A DNA stretch of 64,000 bases from an uncultured Saprospiraceae bacterium (GCA_937941765.1 CALDGQ010000041.1:1-64000); one strand, 5' to 3'; counted from the first letter of the stretch, positions 1 to 10,567 are shown. Notes: generated by a model not told the origin, from the letters alone. A program made the numbers and translations.

Positions 1-199
1 CGTCAATACGTCCCGCTTTTTTGATCGTAAGGTAACGTTCAACGAAAATATACAGTCCAACGATAGATAAGATAACCAAAATCAATACGATTCCGATACC
101 TAAAGGTCCGCCTGAAATGATAATATCAAAAAAACTTTGGCTCTCTAAGCCTTCTTCGCCATCTCCAGCCTGAAATAATAATAAGGTGTTTTGAAACAT
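1..199 (-). CDS. MotA/TolQ/ExbB proton channel family protein, N-terminal part (runs off the left edge)
   Basis: Only the first 66 codons are inside the window, read leftward from an ATG at 199-197. The fragment has a short hydrophilic start, a Gly/Pro-containing turn (SGGPLGIG), one strong membrane segment (about residues 35-52), and then the charged stretch FVERYLTIKKAGRID. That layout is typical of Bacteroidota ExbB/TolQ-like proteins, which form the inner-membrane proton channel energising TonB-dependent transport with ExbD and TonB. The rest of the gene, and probably exbD-like genes, should lie to the left. A -7-like TATTTTTG on this strand lies at 373-366. The family call rests on the N-terminus alone. 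Confidence 0.7.
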   Translation of the reverse strand, partial: MFQNTLLLFQAGDGEEGLESQSFFDIIISGGPLGIGIVLILVILSIVGLYIFVERYLTIKKAGRID

Positions 200-700
200 A
201 AGCTTGTTATTTAGTTTATCAGTTTTGTCAATTAGTAGGTTTTAAACAACTTCAAAAAGTCATATACTCAAATGAAGGCTAAAAGTTTCCTCTACAAGGC
301 GAAGCTCCATTTTTTCTACTAGCTTGCAAATTATTAATTGCCCGTCGAATATTATAGTTTTTTGGCAAAAATATATGAGGATATACCTTTATACATCCTT
401 TTACCCCTAAAAAGAAGGAATCCTTCACCGATTAATGCCACATAAACGCCCAAATGTGTCTAAAAAATTGTGGACAGCAAGCTTTTTCTACTGAAACAAT
501 TTATACCGATTGGAGTAAATGCATATATAATGTATGTAAGAGCTGTCTAAATCTAATTTTTTCGGACAACTTATGCGTTTTTTTTGTAATTTTGCCTCAT
601 TAGCGAAAATTCGCTATAATTTTGAACATCTACTAGACATCCTTTGTTTAGTTAAGTACAATTCGAACAATTTTAATTTACTCATATTTAATATCAATAA
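200..700. other. Divergent intergenic region between the ExbB-like gene and fadN
   Basis: This 501-bp AT-rich stretch separates two divergent genes, and I see no convincing coding frame. It should hold both promoters. Candidate -7 hexamer-type elements (consensus TAnnTTTG) are TATTTTTG on the minus strand at 373-366 and TAATTTTG on the plus strand at 587-594. Neither has a good -33 TTTG at 19 bp, so the assignments are weak. No riboswitch-like structure is recognised. Confidence 0.4.
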
Positions 701-3148
701 ATGGATACGTTAACTTTTCAGAAAACGAACAAATCAGGTCAAGCTGGTACTGCTTCTTCTAAGAAGATCAAAAAAGTAGCTGTATTGGGTTCTGGTTTAA
801 TGGGTACTGGTATTGCTTGCCACTTTGCGAATATCGGACTCGAAGTAGTCATGCTAGACATCGTACCTTTCGATCTTTCAGAAGAAGAAAAAAAGGATAA
901 AGCTGCTCGTAATAGAATTGTAGATGCTTCTATGAAAGCTGCACTTAAGTCAAAATTGATTCCGCTTTATGACAAAAAATTTGCTTCAAGAATTACAACA
1001 GGTAACTTCGATGATAATTTTGAGCAAATTAGTGATTGTGATTGGGTGATCGAAGTGGTCGTCGAACGTTTAGATATCAAAAAACAAATTTTCGAAAAAG
1101 TAGATAAATACCGCAAAGAAGGTTCTTACATTACTTCTAATACTTCTGGTATTCCTATCCATATGATGATAGAAGGTAGAAGTGATGATTTCAAAAAGAA
1201 CTTCTGTGGAACACACTTTTTCAACCCTCCACGTTTTATGCGTTTGCTAGAAGTAATCCCTACGCCTGAAACTGATCCTGCAATGGTTGATTTCTTCATG
1301 CACTATGGAGATTTATATTTGGGAAAGCAAACAGTACTTTGTAAAGATACGCCTGCTTTTATCGCCAATCGTGTTGGTGTTTATGCAATGGCTAAAATCT
1401 ACCAACTGACTCAGCAATTAGAAATGACGATTGAGGAAGTGGATAAGGTAACTGGACCGGCTATCGGTCGACCAAATACAGGTACTTTCCGCTTAGGTGA
1501 TTTGGTTGGGCATGATACTGCTGCAAAAGTAATTTCTGGAATTAAAGACAATTGTCCAGATGATGAACAAGCTAGTGCTTTTGAAATTCCTAAGTACTTC
1601 CAATTTTTATTGGACAACAAATTTTTAGGTAACAAAACCAGAAAAGGGTTTTACGAAAAAACAAAAGAAAGAGACGAACGTGGGAAACCTGTTATTCTTG
1701 CACTGAATTTGGATACTTTGGAATACGCTCCTACAACTAGACCTAAGTTGGCAAGTTTGGATGCTGTAAAGAAAATGGAAGATCTTCCTAGAAAAGTGCG
1801 CACGTTGTTTGAATCAGAAGACAAAGGTGGTGAGTTGATTCGCCAATCTTTATTAGGCTTATTTAGCTATGTTTCAAACCGAATTCCAGAAATTTCTGAT
1901 ACAACCTTTGCAATTGATGATGCAGTAAGAGCAGGTTTCGGTTGGGATGTTGGACCTTTTGAATATTGGGACATCATCGGATTGAAGGAAGGAATTGAAA
2001 AAGCGGGTGCAGCTGGTTATAAAATTGCTGATTGGGTTGTTGAAATGGCAAAAGCTGGTCACACTTCATTCTACAAAACAGAAGGTGGTGTCCGTAAATT
2101 TTACTGTAAAGAATCTAAATCTTACAAGCCAGTTCCTGGTGCTGAAAATTATATCATTCTCGATACTTTCAGAGAAAAAACGCCGGTCAATAAAACATCA
2201 GAAACAATTCTTCACGATATCGGAGATGGTGTGTTATGTTTAGAATTTACCAGTAAAATGAATTCTATTGGAGAAGGTGTTTTACAAGGAATTAATCAAG
2301 CAATCGATATCGCGGAAACACAAGGTTGGAAAGGATTGGTTATTGGTAACAATGACAAAAACTTTACGGTCGGTGCCAACTTAATGATGATTGCAATGTT
2401 GGCTTATCAACAAGAGTTTGATGAATTGAATTTGGCTGTTGATATGTTCCAAAAGACAACGATGCGTTGCCGTTATTCAAGCATTCCAGTTGTGTGTGCA
2501 ACTCAAGGATATACGTTCGGTGGTGGTTGTGAAACGCTGATGCATTGTGATGCAGGTATCTGTGCAGCAGAGAGTTACATCGGATTGGTGGAAGTTGGAG
2601 TTGGTTTGATTCCTGGTGGTGGTGGTACTAAAGAATTCGCGGTAAGAGCTTCTGATAAGTTCTTCGAGGGTGATGTACAGATGCCTACACTGATTGATAA
2701 ATTCAAAACTATCGCAATGGCTTCGGTAGCGACTTCTGCTCATGAAGCATTTAATTTCGATTACTTACAGGAAGGTCGGGATCGTGTCGTAGTTAATACG
2801 AATCGCAACATTGCGGAAGCTAAGAAAGAAGTTTTACATTTATCTAATGGATATCAACAACCAATTGAACGCAAAGATGTTCATGTTTTAGGGCGTGCTG
2901 GTTTATCAACCTTATATGTCGCTGCGCACAGTTTGAAATTGGGTAATTATGCTTCTGAGCATGATATAAAAATTGCTAATAAAGTTGCGTGGGTACTTTG
3001 TGGTGGTGACTTGACTGGACCTCAGCAAGTTTCCGAGCGTTACTTGTTAGATTTGGAACGTGAAGCGTTTTTATCGCTTTGTGGTGAGAAGAAAACGATG
3101 GAGCGTATTCAGCATATGCTAGAAAAGAATAAACCTTTAAGAAACTAG
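701..3148 (+). CDS. fadN: Bifunctional 3-hydroxyacyl-CoA dehydrogenase / enoyl-CoA hydratase (FadN type)
   Basis: This enzyme catalyses the second and third steps of fatty-acid beta-oxidation: hydration of enoyl-CoA and NAD-dependent oxidation of 3-hydroxyacyl-CoA. The 815-residue protein has the dehydrogenase part first: a Rossmann motif GSGLMG at residues 30-35, then the STNTSG-like and GTHFFNP signatures. The hydratase/crotonase part follows from about residue 500. It shows GGGCETLMHCD near residue 607 and GLVEVGVGLIPGGGGT near residue 630, which supply the two catalytic-type glutamates. This domain order is reversed relative to E. coli FadB and matches B. subtilis FadN, including the conserved LDIVPFDLSEEE segment. 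The thiolase gene fadA follows 224 bp downstream, as expected for a beta-oxidation operon. The start is a clear ATG just before the conserved N-terminus. Confidence 0.9.
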   Translation: MDTLTFQKTNKSGQAGTASSKKIKKVAVLGSGLMGTGIACHFANIGLEVVMLDIVPFDLSEEEKKDKAARNRIVDASMKAALKSKLIPLYDKKFASRITTGNFDDNFEQISDCDWVIEVVVERLDIKKQIFEKVDKYRKEGSYITSNTSGIPIHMMIEGRSDDFKKNFCGTHFFNPPRFMRLLEVIPTPETDPAMVDFFMHYGDLYLGKQTVLCKDTPAFIANRVGVYAMAKIYQLTQQLEMTIEEVDKVTGPAIGRPNTGTFRLGDLVGHDTAAKVISGIKDNCPDDEQASAFEIPKYFQFLLDNKFLGNKTRKGFYEKTKERDERGKPVILALNLDTLEYAPTTRPKLASLDAVKKMEDLPRKVRTLFESEDKGGELIRQSLLGLFSYVSNRIPEISDTTFAIDDAVRAGFGWDVGPFEYWDIIGLKEGIEKAGAAGYKIADWVVEMAKAGHTSFYKTEGGVRKFYCKESKSYKPVPGAENYIILDTFREKTPVNKTSETILHDIGDGVLCLEFTSKMNSIGEGVLQGINQAIDIAETQGWKGLVIGNNDKNFTVGANLMMIAMLAYQQEFDELNLAVDMFQKTTMRCRYSSIPVVCATQGYTFGGGCETLMHCDAGICAAESYIGLVEVGVGLIPGGGGTKEFAVRASDKFFEGDVQMPTLIDKFKTIAMASVATSAHEAFNFDYLQEGRDRVVVNTNRNIAEAKKEVLHLSNGYQQPIERKDVHVLGRAGLSTLYVAAHSLKLGNYASEHDIKIANKVAWVLCGGDLTGPQQVSERYLLDLEREAFLSLCGEKKTMERIQHMLEKNKPLRN

Positions 3149-3154
3149 GAAGTA

Positions 3155-3280
3155 GGATCCATCCTCTAATCCTTCGGATAGGCCCTTCCTTTTAAAAAAG
3201 GAAGGGGTGCCACGTAAAAAGGACACGAGCTCACTAGTGGCTCCCCTCCTTTTTAAAAAGGAGGGGTCGGGGGTGGATCC
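3155..3280. repeat. Palindromic extragenic element between fadN and fadA
   Basis: The segment begins and ends with GGATCC, and its ends are inverted (GGATCCATCC on the left, GGGTGGATCC on the right). Inside are two near-perfect hairpins of the same design: CCCTTCC-T/A-rich-GGAAGGG at 3183-3206 and CCCCTCC-T/A-rich-GGAGGGG at 3243-3266. A short unique segment separates them. Nested hairpins of this kind are typical of small dispersed repeats in Bacteroidota. It could also act as a transcript-stabilising or attenuating structure inside the fadN-fadA transcript. Mobility is inferred, not shown. Confidence 0.7.
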
Positions 3281-3372
3281 TAACGAAACAACGATAAAAG
3301 TTAAATTAAATAATCAAACCAAGAGATAATTATTATCAAGTTATTTTCTTTTGGTACATAATAATAAAAAAC

Positions 3373-4545
3373 ATGGAAGCTTATATTGTAAAGGCCTACC
3401 GTTCAGCGGCGGCAAAAGCGAAAAAAGGTGGATTCAGACACTATCGTTCTGATGACCTAGCTGTCAACGTAATTGAACATCTAATAGAAAACACACCAGG
3501 CATCACCAAAGAAATGGTAGACGACGTAATCGTTGGATGTGCCAATCCCGAAGGCGAACAAGGTCTACAAATAGGACGTATGATCTCTGTTAGGGCTTTA
3601 GGAAAATCAGTTCCAGGAATGACGGTCAATCGTTACTGTGGATCAGGATTGGAAACAATCTCTATAGCTGTGGCAAAAATTCGTGCAGGAATGGGAGAAG
3701 TTTATGTCGCAGGAGGAACGGAAAGTATGTCTAACATTCCAATGACGGGATACAAATTAGCACCAAACTACAACGTTGCTAAAGACACACCAGATTATGT
3801 AGTTGGAATGGGTTTGACTGCAGAAGCAGTTTCTCAGAAATACAATATCACTCGTCAAGCACAAGATGAATTTTCATACAACTCTCATATGAAAGCGATC
3901 AACGCCATTGACAGCGGATATTTTAAAGATCAAATCGTTCCAGTTAAAGTGAAAGAAGTATGGGTTGAAGATGATAAGCGTATGGAAAGAGAATTTGTAG
4001 TAGACACGGACGAAGGAATAAGAAGATCCACTACAGTTGAAGGACTAGCAAGATTACGTCCAGTATTCGATGCTAAAGGTAGTGTAACTGCTGGTAACTC
4101 ATCGCAAACATCTGACGGTGCATCATTCGTTATGGTTGTAAGTGAACGTCTTGTTAAAGAATTGAACCTCACTCCTATCGCTCGTCTCGCATCTTGCTCA
4201 GTAGCTGGTGTGGAACCTCTATATATGGGTATGGGGCCTTGCGCTGCCATTCCAAAAGCACTGGCTCAAGCTGGCAAAAAGCTGGAAGACATCGACTTGA
4301 TTGAATTGAACGAAGCATTCGCTGCACAGTCATTGGCAGTGATTAAAGAAGCTGGTTTGAACCCCGATGTGATTAATGTGAATGGTGGAGCAATCGCTTT
4401 GGGTCATCCACTTGGTTGTACGGGTGCAAAGTTATCGACGCAACTATTTAGCGAACTACGTCGACAAAATAAGAAGTACGGAATGGTAACCGCTTGTATT
4501 GGTGGTGGCCAAGGGATTGCAGGAGTTTATGAGTTGCTGAATTAA
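3373..4545 (+). CDS. fadA: Acetyl-CoA C-acyltransferase (3-ketoacyl-CoA thiolase)
   Basis: This is the thiolase that ends each beta-oxidation cycle by cleaving 3-ketoacyl-CoA with CoA. The 390-residue length is normal for the family. All three catalytic positions are visible: the nucleophilic Cys89 in NRYCGSGLE, His345 in GHPLG and Cys375 in TACIGGGQG. The thiolase signature NGGAIALGHPLG is intact. It follows the FadN-type fusion on the same strand, so the pair probably works as one multienzyme unit. The start ATG is preceded by an A-rich stretch (ataataaaaaac), as is common for Bacteroidota ribosome-binding regions. A hairpin terminator follows the stop codon. Confidence 0.93.
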   Translation: MEAYIVKAYRSAAAKAKKGGFRHYRSDDLAVNVIEHLIENTPGITKEMVDDVIVGCANPEGEQGLQIGRMISVRALGKSVPGMTVNRYCGSGLETISIAVAKIRAGMGEVYVAGGTESMSNIPMTGYKLAPNYNVAKDTPDYVVGMGLTAEAVSQKYNITRQAQDEFSYNSHMKAINAIDSGYFKDQIVPVKVKEVWVEDDKRMEREFVVDTDEGIRRSTTVEGLARLRPVFDAKGSVTAGNSSQTSDGASFVMVVSERLVKELNLTPIARLASCSVAGVEPLYMGMGPCAAIPKALAQAGKKLEDIDLIELNEAFAAQSLAVIKEAGLNPDVINVNGGAIALGHPLGCTGAKLSTQLFSELRRQNKKYGMVTACIGGGQGIAGVYELLN

Positions 4546-4572
4546 TAAATAAATTTCTTTTTAAGATATGGA

Positions 4573-4605
4573 AAGCCTTGCCGTTGTTTCGGTGAGGCTT
4601 TTTTA
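4573..4605 (+). terminator. Rho-independent terminator after fadA
   Basis: The stem AAGCCTTGCC pairs with GGTGAGGCTT (two G-U pairs) around a short loop and is followed by a run of T. It lies 27 bp after the fadA stop and between convergent genes. Confidence 0.75.
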
Positions 4606-4622
4606 TTCGAAAATCTTGTCCA

Positions 4623-6164
4623 TCAAGCAATCCCCTTATTCCGCTTAATAGCCTCAACCATACTCACCTCATCAATTTTGGAATCCAGCCAAGATATAAT
4701 ATCAAAATACAAAAAAGGTCTTTGCTCGTAAGGCAATTTTTTTATTTCTAACAAGGTGGTTTTCAAATTGACGAAATCCTTTTTGATTGTCTGATTATTC
4801 ATATTAGGTGTCCTACGAATGAATCGTAAAATTTCTTTTTGAAATAAATTTATGTCTTTCATCTTCATCAAAAAACGATACACATTCCTTACTTGATAAT
4901 AGACTAATTCCAAATTCCCTAATTCATAATGTACCACCAAATTTAAAATGCGAGCAAAGCATTGAATATCTTCTTTAAATTCTGGATGTGACTCATTAGA
5001 TATTTTGTTCAAATACTCAATACATTGATAGTATTCACCTCTACCAAAATAAACACATGCAATTTTGTAATAAAAAACCAATGATCTATTTAAGTCCCAT
5101 TTTTTTGCATTTGTTTTAAACAACTTAATTACATATTTAAAATTGGGATGAGGGTCCGTGTAATTTGCTTTTACAAAAACAGAATTGATTTGATGGATAT
5201 ATAGAAAAGTATCGAAAGTAGATTGTTCATTTTTTGAAAATGGTGTTTTTAATTGATCTTCAATTCCTTCAAATACTTTGAGCTGTTCCAAAAATTTATC
5301 ATTCTTATCAGCCAAAAATAATGCGTTCATGACATTATAATTTGCCTTGATAAAAGAAGTTGTTTCTGGTTGGATCATTAATGGATATTCAGCAAATAGT
5401 TCTACCCATTTTTTTGCAAATTTAAAATAGCCCGCAAAATCATGAATCATTAAATTGTACCAAACATAGGATTGAAATAAATATAATTTCTGATAAAATC
5501 CTAACTTACCAACATTTACAATTGGTTTGTTAGATTCGAAAAAATGCGTGATCTCTTCTTTATCCTCTTTATTTTTTGCATACCCTCTTTTTAGATACAA
5601 TCCATAAAGCATTAATGACAAATTGGATAGTTGATTCATGAGTGCTAATTCACCCATCAATTCTCTTGTATAAATTGCAAGCTGATCTGCTTTCGGATAC
5701 ATTGAACCCGTCACATGTTGAGATTCAATCTTTTTTTCAAACATGATGGAGTCTAAAAGCAAAAAATGTTTTTGGTTTTGTTCTGCTTGTTTTCTTGACC
5801 GCTCCAACATCTCTAAACTCGATTTATAAAGCCCTTTTGAGTAAAGTACTTTTGCAAAATCTTGTTGTTCCCGAATACTTATTTCTGACATTTGATGTCG
5901 ATACAATTGCCTCAAACAAGTCAAAATTTGAGTATACAAATTGGATTTAACATTAGACAATTGTCGCTTTTTAAGATCAGGGATTTTCTTAAAAATTTTC
6001 TCTTCATCATAATTTTCCATCTTGTCCAAAATGTCGAATAACTGGACAAACAACTTCTCCTTACCGCCTTTTACCCGATTTACAAATAGTTTAAATGACC
6101 GCTTTTCAGAAGGAGTCATTGAATCAATGAGTAATAATAATTTATCCTTTTTTCGTTTTGACAT
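4623..6164 (-). CDS. Conserved hypothetical protein, predicted all-helical
   Basis: I do not recognise a named family. The protein is about 513 residues from the ATG at 6164. A possible upstream ATG at 6182 would add MRQKHT and has a weak AGG in front of it. It starts with a basic segment (MSKRKKDK) and a motif TPSEKRSFKLFV, then continues as long helix-rich, Lys/Glu-rich sequence with Tyr/Leu spacing resembling TPR-like repeats (for example YKSSLEMLERSRKQAE and YYQCIEYLNKIS). There is no signal peptide and no membrane segment, so it is probably cytoplasmic. It is divergent from the leu operon and convergent with fadA. Function unknown. Confidence 0.7.
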   Translation of the reverse strand: MSKRKKDKLLLLIDSMTPSEKRSFKLFVNRVKGGKEKLFVQLFDILDKMENYDEEKIFKKIPDLKKRQLSNVKSNLYTQILTCLRQLYRHQMSEISIREQQDFAKVLYSKGLYKSSLEMLERSRKQAEQNQKHFLLLDSIMFEKKIESQHVTGSMYPKADQLAIYTRELMGELALMNQLSNLSLMLYGLYLKRGYAKNKEDKEEITHFFESNKPIVNVGKLGFYQKLYLFQSYVWYNLMIHDFAGYFKFAKKWVELFAEYPLMIQPETTSFIKANYNVMNALFLADKNDKFLEQLKVFEGIEDQLKTPFSKNEQSTFDTFLYIHQINSVFVKANYTDPHPNFKYVIKLFKTNAKKWDLNRSLVFYYKIACVYFGRGEYYQCIEYLNKISNESHPEFKEDIQCFARILNLVVHYELGNLELVYYQVRNVYRFLMKMKDINLFQKEILRFIRRTPNMNNQTIKKDFVNLKTTLLEIKKLPYEQRPFLYFDIISWLDSKIDEVSMVEAIKRNKGIA

Positions 6165-6252
6165 TGTATGTTTTTGTCTCATAAAAACCTGTATATCAAT
6201 TAATTACAACAAGTAAGTAGGATTCACAAATTGTATTTATTGAAAAACATGA

Positions 6253-6284
6253 TTTCTCAATTTGTTGGTTCAAATATAGATTTG
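6253..6284 (+). promoter_or_regulatory. Candidate promoter of the leu operon
   Basis: A full -7 match TAGATTTG lies at 6277-6284, about 44 bp before the leuA start. A partial -33 element TTTC at 6253-6256 sits 20 bp upstream. This resembles the Bacteroidota sigma-ABfr consensus (TTTG, about 19 bp, TAnnTTTG). The weak -33 keeps confidence low. No leucine-rich leader peptide was seen. Confidence 0.35.
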
Positions 6285-6327
6285 TTTTAGAGATTATTTA
6301 AATAAAACATACAATCCAAAATCGATT

Positions 6328-7500
6328 ATGAAAAATGAGAAAATCCAAATATTTGACACGACACTCAGAGATGGAGAGCAAGTACCTGGTTGCAAATTAA
6401 ACGCCACTCAGAAAATAATCATCGCTAAAGAATTAGAAATTGCAGGAGTTGACGTGATCGAAGCTGGTTTTCCTATTTCTAGTCCTGCAGATTTTAAGGC
6501 TGTTCAAATGATTGCCAAAGAAATTAAAAACGCTACTGTTTGTGCATTAAGTAGATCTATAGAAAAGGATATAGATGTCGCAGCTGAAGCAATTAAAAAT
6601 GCAAAATTTCCTCGCATCCATACAGGCATTGGCACCTCTGATCAGCATATCAAATACAAGTTCAATACAACACCAGATAAAATTATTGAACGAGCAATTG
6701 CAGCAGTAAAATATGCTAAAAAGTATGTGGAGGACGTTGAATTTTATGCGGAAGATGCTGGACGTACTGGCAAGGAATATCTAGCGAAAGTAATCCAAGC
6801 TGCCGTTAAAGCGGGTGCGACTGTAGTCAATATTCCAGACACCACAGGTTTTTGTTTACCAGAAGAATACGGAGAAAAAATCGCTTTTCTAAGAGACAAT
6901 GTCATCGGCATAGAAAATGTAACAATATCCACTCATTGTCATAATGACCTTGGATTGGCTACTGCGAATTCTATTGCAGGTATTGAAAACGGTGCCACAC
7001 AAATAGAATGCACAATCAATGGTGTTGGTGAACGTGCAGGAAATACATCATTGGAAGAGGTTGTCATGCTTATCAAAAAAAAATATGCCAATCAATTTCA
7101 TACCGATTTTGAAACTAGAAAATTTATAGCATTAAGTCAATTGGTTGCTAACTCTATGTCTATGCAAATACCTGCTAACAAATCAATTGTAGGGAGCAAT
7201 GCATTTTCACATTCGTCAGGCATTCATCAAGATGGGGTATTAAAACAAAGAGAAAATTACGAAATTATTGACCCAGAAGAAGTTGGTGTTTCAAAATCCT
7301 CGATTGTATTAACAGCAAGAAGTGGTCGTGCCGCATTGGCTTTTAGATGTAAAGAAATCGGTCATCAGCTGGAAAATGGAGAATTAGATATCGTTTACCA
7401 ACAATTTCTTTCCGTAGCAGATCGAAAAAAAGAAGTCAACGACAACGACCTTAAAACTTTATTGAGCTCTATATTTTCAAAACAAAGATTAGGACAATAG
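6328..7500 (+). CDS. leuA: 2-isopropylmalate synthase (short form without regulatory domain)
   Basis: It condenses acetyl-CoA with 2-oxoisovalerate, the first committed step of leucine synthesis. The N-terminal signature [12 protein letters not shown] and the metal-binding HCH (His203, His205) within [14 protein letters not shown] are present, as is the NGVGERAGN motif. The protein is 390 residues, whereas classical LeuA is about 510. The C-terminal allosteric LeuA dimer domain, which binds leucine, is absent. The short form is common in Bacteroidota, so feedback control may work differently here. It is the first gene of leuA-leuC-leuD-leuB with tight spacing. Homocitrate or citramalate synthase are alternatives by fold, but the leu context is decisive. 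Confidence 0.9.
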   Translation: MKNEKIQIFDTTLRDGEQVPGCKLNATQKIIIAKELEIAGVDVIEAGFPISSPADFKAVQMIAKEIKNATVCALSRSIEKDIDVAAEAIKNAKFPRIHTGIGTSDQHIKYKFNTTPDKIIERAIAAVKYAKKYVEDVEFYAEDAGRTGKEYLAKVIQAAVKAGATVVNIPDTTGFCLPEEYGEKIAFLRDNVIGIENVTISTHCHNDLGLATANSIAGIENGATQIECTINGVGERAGNTSLEEVVMLIKKKYANQFHTDFETRKFIALSQLVANSMSMQIPANKSIVGSNAFSHSSGIHQDGVLKQRENYEIIDPEEVGVSKSSIVLTARSGRAALAFRCKEIGHQLENGELDIVYQQFLSVADRKKEVNDNDLKTLLSSIFSKQRLGQ

Positions 7501-7515
7501 AAGAAAACTTTTAAA

Positions 7516-8883
7516 ATGAGAAAAACACTTTTTGATAAAATTTGGGACCAACATGTGGTCAAAAATTTACCGGGAGGAAGGCAAGTAATTTATATCGACC
7601 ACCACTTTATTCATGAGGTGACGAGTCCTCAAGCTTTTGCTGAATTGAAGGAGCGAAATTTACCTGTTTTTCGCAAAGAACAGATTACTGCCACTGCTGA
7701 TCACAATGTACCTACAAAAAACCAACATCTACCGATTGAGGAACCTATGTCGAGAAAACAGGTAACTACCTTGACCGAAAATTGTAATGAACATAATATA
7801 ACATTATACGGCCTAGGTCACGAAAAACAAGGAATCGTCCATGTCATCGGTCCAGAATTGGGAATTACACAACCAGGGATGACCATTGTTTGTGGCGATA
7901 GTCACACCTCTACGCACGGAGCATTTGGAAATATTTCTTTTGGGATTGGAACTTCACAAGTCGCTCAAGTTTTTGCAAGTCAATGTTTGATACTTCAGAA
8001 ACCTAAAAAAATGAGAATCAACATCAATGGAAAAATAAATCCAATGGTGACTTCTAAAGATATTATCCTTTTTCTTTTGTCAAAATTAGGTGTTGGAGGT
8101 GGAACAGGTTTTTTTATTGAATATGCTGGTGAAGCCATTGAAAGTTTGGGAATGGAAGCACGTATGACGATTTGCAATATGAGTATTGAGATGGGTGCTA
8201 AAGGCGGATTGATCGCACCTAATGAAACCACTTTCAATTATTTAAAAGGTAAACCAAATGCTCCTAGTGATTCCAAATGGGAGGACGCAGTTGAAAAATG
8301 GAAACAACTTTATTCAGATGAAGATGCATTGTTTGATCAAGAATATTACTTTAATGCGGATGAAATTCCAGTCATGATTACTTATGGAACCAACCCAGGA
8401 ATGGCATTTGAAGTCAATGAAAAAATTCCAAGTGCTGCAGATTCAAAAGCATTAAACTATATGGGTTTGAAACCAAATGAACAATTGATTGGCAAAAAAA
8501 TCCAACATGTTTTTATAGGTAGTTGTACGAATGCAAGACTTGAAGATTTAAAAATTGTAGCGAATTTTATCAAAGGAAAACAAAAAGCACCCGGCGTCCA
8601 AGCACTCATTGTACCAGGCAGTCAAAATGTTGCGAATCAAATCAAACAAGAAGGCTTAATCCCTATTTTTGAAGATGCTGGATTCGAATTAAGAGAAGCA
8701 GGTTGCTCTGCATGTCTTGGTATGAATGAAGATAAAATTCCTGCTGGAGAATATTGTGTTTCTACTTCTAATCGAAATTTTGAAGGAAGACAAGGACCCG
8801 GTTCACGTACTTTTTTAGCTAGCCCATTGACCGCCGCTGCAGCTGCTATTTATGGAGAAATTGTTGACGTCAGAAATATATAA
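7516..8883 (+). CDS. leuC: 3-isopropylmalate dehydratase large subunit
   Basis: This aconitase-family subunit works with LeuD to isomerise 2-isopropylmalate to 3-isopropylmalate. The three cysteine ligands of the 4Fe-4S cluster are visible at about 337 (GSCTNAR), 397 and 400 (GCSACLG). The N-terminal [15 protein letters not shown] and the [12 protein letters not shown] motif are typical of LeuC. The 455-residue length fits the bacterial LeuC class. It starts 15 bp after leuA and ends 2 bp before leuD, so all are probably co-transcribed. Confidence 0.95.
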   Translation: MRKTLFDKIWDQHVVKNLPGGRQVIYIDHHFIHEVTSPQAFAELKERNLPVFRKEQITATADHNVPTKNQHLPIEEPMSRKQVTTLTENCNEHNITLYGLGHEKQGIVHVIGPELGITQPGMTIVCGDSHTSTHGAFGNISFGIGTSQVAQVFASQCLILQKPKKMRININGKINPMVTSKDIILFLLSKLGVGGGTGFFIEYAGEAIESLGMEARMTICNMSIEMGAKGGLIAPNETTFNYLKGKPNAPSDSKWEDAVEKWKQLYSDEDALFDQEYYFNADEIPVMITYGTNPGMAFEVNEKIPSAADSKALNYMGLKPNEQLIGKKIQHVFIGSCTNARLEDLKIVANFIKGKQKAPGVQALIVPGSQNVANQIKQEGLIPIFEDAGFELREAGCSACLGMNEDKIPAGEYCVSTSNRNFEGRQGPGSRTFLASPLTAAAAAIYGEIVDVRNI

Positions 8884-8885
8884 TT

Positions 8886-9479
8886 ATGGAACGATTTACG
8901 AAACTTACCTCTACGGCTATTCCTTTGCCATTGGAAAATATTGATACCGATCAAATCATTCCAGCAAGATTTTTAAAAGCAATCGACAAAAAAGGATTTG
9001 GAGAAAATTTATTTAAAGACTGGCGATTCCATTCAGATGGAACTGCCAATGATCAATTCATTTTAAACAACCCAAACTATACGGGATCGATCCTTATAGC
9101 GGGTAGAAATTTTGGCTGCGGATCTTCGCGTGAACATGCCGCATGGGCATTGAAAGGATATGGTTTTAAAGTCATTATCTCGAGTTTCTTTGCCGATATA
9201 TTCAAAGAAAATGCTTTAAATAACGGTATTCTACCATTGGTTGTTATTGATGAAAATTTGCACAATCTTTTCAAAGCAGTCGAAGAAAATATAACAACAA
9301 AATTTCAAATTGATTTAGAACAACAACTATTAAAACAAGTGGATAGCGAACTTGCAATTAAGTTTGAAGTGGATGCTTACAAAAAAACTTGTTTGTTAAA
9401 TGGACAAGATGATGTCGACTTTTTAGCATCCATTAAAAATGAAATAGAACAATTTGAACAAAATAGGATAGCCGTATGA
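8886..9479 (+). CDS. leuD: 3-isopropylmalate dehydratase small subunit
   Basis: This is the swivel-domain partner of LeuC. The 197-residue length is standard, and the signature [17 protein letters not shown], which forms part of the substrate pocket, is complete. The N-terminal [14 protein letters not shown] stretch is also typical. It follows leuC by 2 bp and overlaps leuB by 4 bp (ATGA), indicating translational coupling. Confidence 0.95.
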   Translation: MERFTKLTSTAIPLPLENIDTDQIIPARFLKAIDKKGFGENLFKDWRFHSDGTANDQFILNNPNYTGSILIAGRNFGCGSSREHAAWALKGYGFKVIISSFFADIFKENALNNGILPLVVIDENLHNLFKAVEENITTKFQIDLEQQLLKQVDSELAIKFEVDAYKKTCLLNGQDDVDFLASIKNEIEQFEQNRIAV

Positions 9480-10567
9480 AAAAGATAACATTATTAAAAG
9501 GTGATGGAATTGGACCTGAAATTATTGATGCGACGGTTCAAGTTTTGAAAAAATTAGAAACTGTTTTTGGACCTTCTTTCGAATTTCAAGAAGCTTTAAT
9601 TGGCGCCATTGCAATTGACAAAACTGGCAATCCCCTACCCGACGAAACTATCGAAATGTGTAAAAATTCTGATGCTGTATTGATGGGTGCCATCGGAGAT
9701 CCCAGTTACGACAACCGACCAGATATCAAAGTACGACCAGAACAAGGATTGTTAAAGTTGAGAAAAACATTAGGTGTTTTTACTAATATCCGACCAATGA
9801 AAATCTATGACAGTCTTAAAGAATTGTCCATTCTAAAAGCCGATCGATTGAAAAATGTAGACATGGTTATCTATCGAGAATTGACGGGTGGAATTTATTT
9901 TGGAGACAAAGTAGAAGGTGATATTGAAGCATCTGATTTGTGTAAATACGAAAAATACGAAATTGAACGAATTTGCAAACAAGCCTTTCACGCAGCTTCA
10001 AAAAGAAGAAAAAAAGTGACACTGGTGGACAAAGCAAATGTCTTGGCAAGTTCAAGATTGTGGCGAAAAGTATTTCAAAATATAGCAAAAGATTTTCCCG
10101 ATATTGAAGTTAGTTATCTTTTCGTAGACAATGCTGCGATGCAATTGGTTTTGAATCCTGGTCAATTTGATGTCATGGTTACATCCAATATGTTTGGTGA
10201 TATTTTGTCTGATTTAGGGAGCGTAATTGGAGGAAGTATTGGTATCCTCCCTTCTGCATCCAAAGGGAATGGTCCTGGCTTATTCGAACCGGTACATGGT
10301 TCGTACCCACAAGCAAAAAATAAAAATATAGCGAATCCTATCGGTACTGTATTATCCGCAAAAATGATGTTAGATGATTTAGAAATGAACGATGCAGCAG
10401 CATTATTGCAAAGCGCGGTTGAATATGTTTTGAGCAACAATTTAGTCACCGAAGATCTTTCAAAAACGCCAGAAAGTCTTTCCACTACTGAAGTTGCTAA
10501 TGAATTATGCAAACAAATTGAGTCGCTAAAAAAGGTGCACTTAAATTATAAAGAAGTTATTCACTAA
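9476..10567 (+). CDS. leuB: 3-isopropylmalate dehydrogenase
   Basis: It oxidises and decarboxylates 3-isopropylmalate to 2-oxoisocaproate using NAD, completing the leucine-specific branch apart from transamination. The 363 residues match LeuB. The N-terminal [11 protein letters not shown], the substrate loop [10 protein letters not shown], and the metal/NAD region with [22 protein letters not shown] and LFEPVHGS are all intact. The ATG overlaps the leuD stop by 4 bp. The extra C-terminal tail ([12 protein letters not shown]) is unremarkable. A strong hairpin terminator follows. Confidence 0.95.
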   Translation: MKKITLLKGDGIGPEIIDATVQVLKKLETVFGPSFEFQEALIGAIAIDKTGNPLPDETIEMCKNSDAVLMGAIGDPSYDNRPDIKVRPEQGLLKLRKTLGVFTNIRPMKIYDSLKELSILKADRLKNVDMVIYRELTGGIYFGDKVEGDIEASDLCKYEKYEIERICKQAFHAASKRRKKVTLVDKANVLASSRLWRKVFQNIAKDFPDIEVSYLFVDNAAMQLVLNPGQFDVMVTSNMFGDILSDLGSVIGGSIGILPSASKGNGPGLFEPVHGSYPQAKNKNIANPIGTVLSAKMMLDDLEMNDAAALLQSAVEYVLSNNLVTEDLSKTPESLSTTEVANELCKQIESLKKVHLNYKEVIH

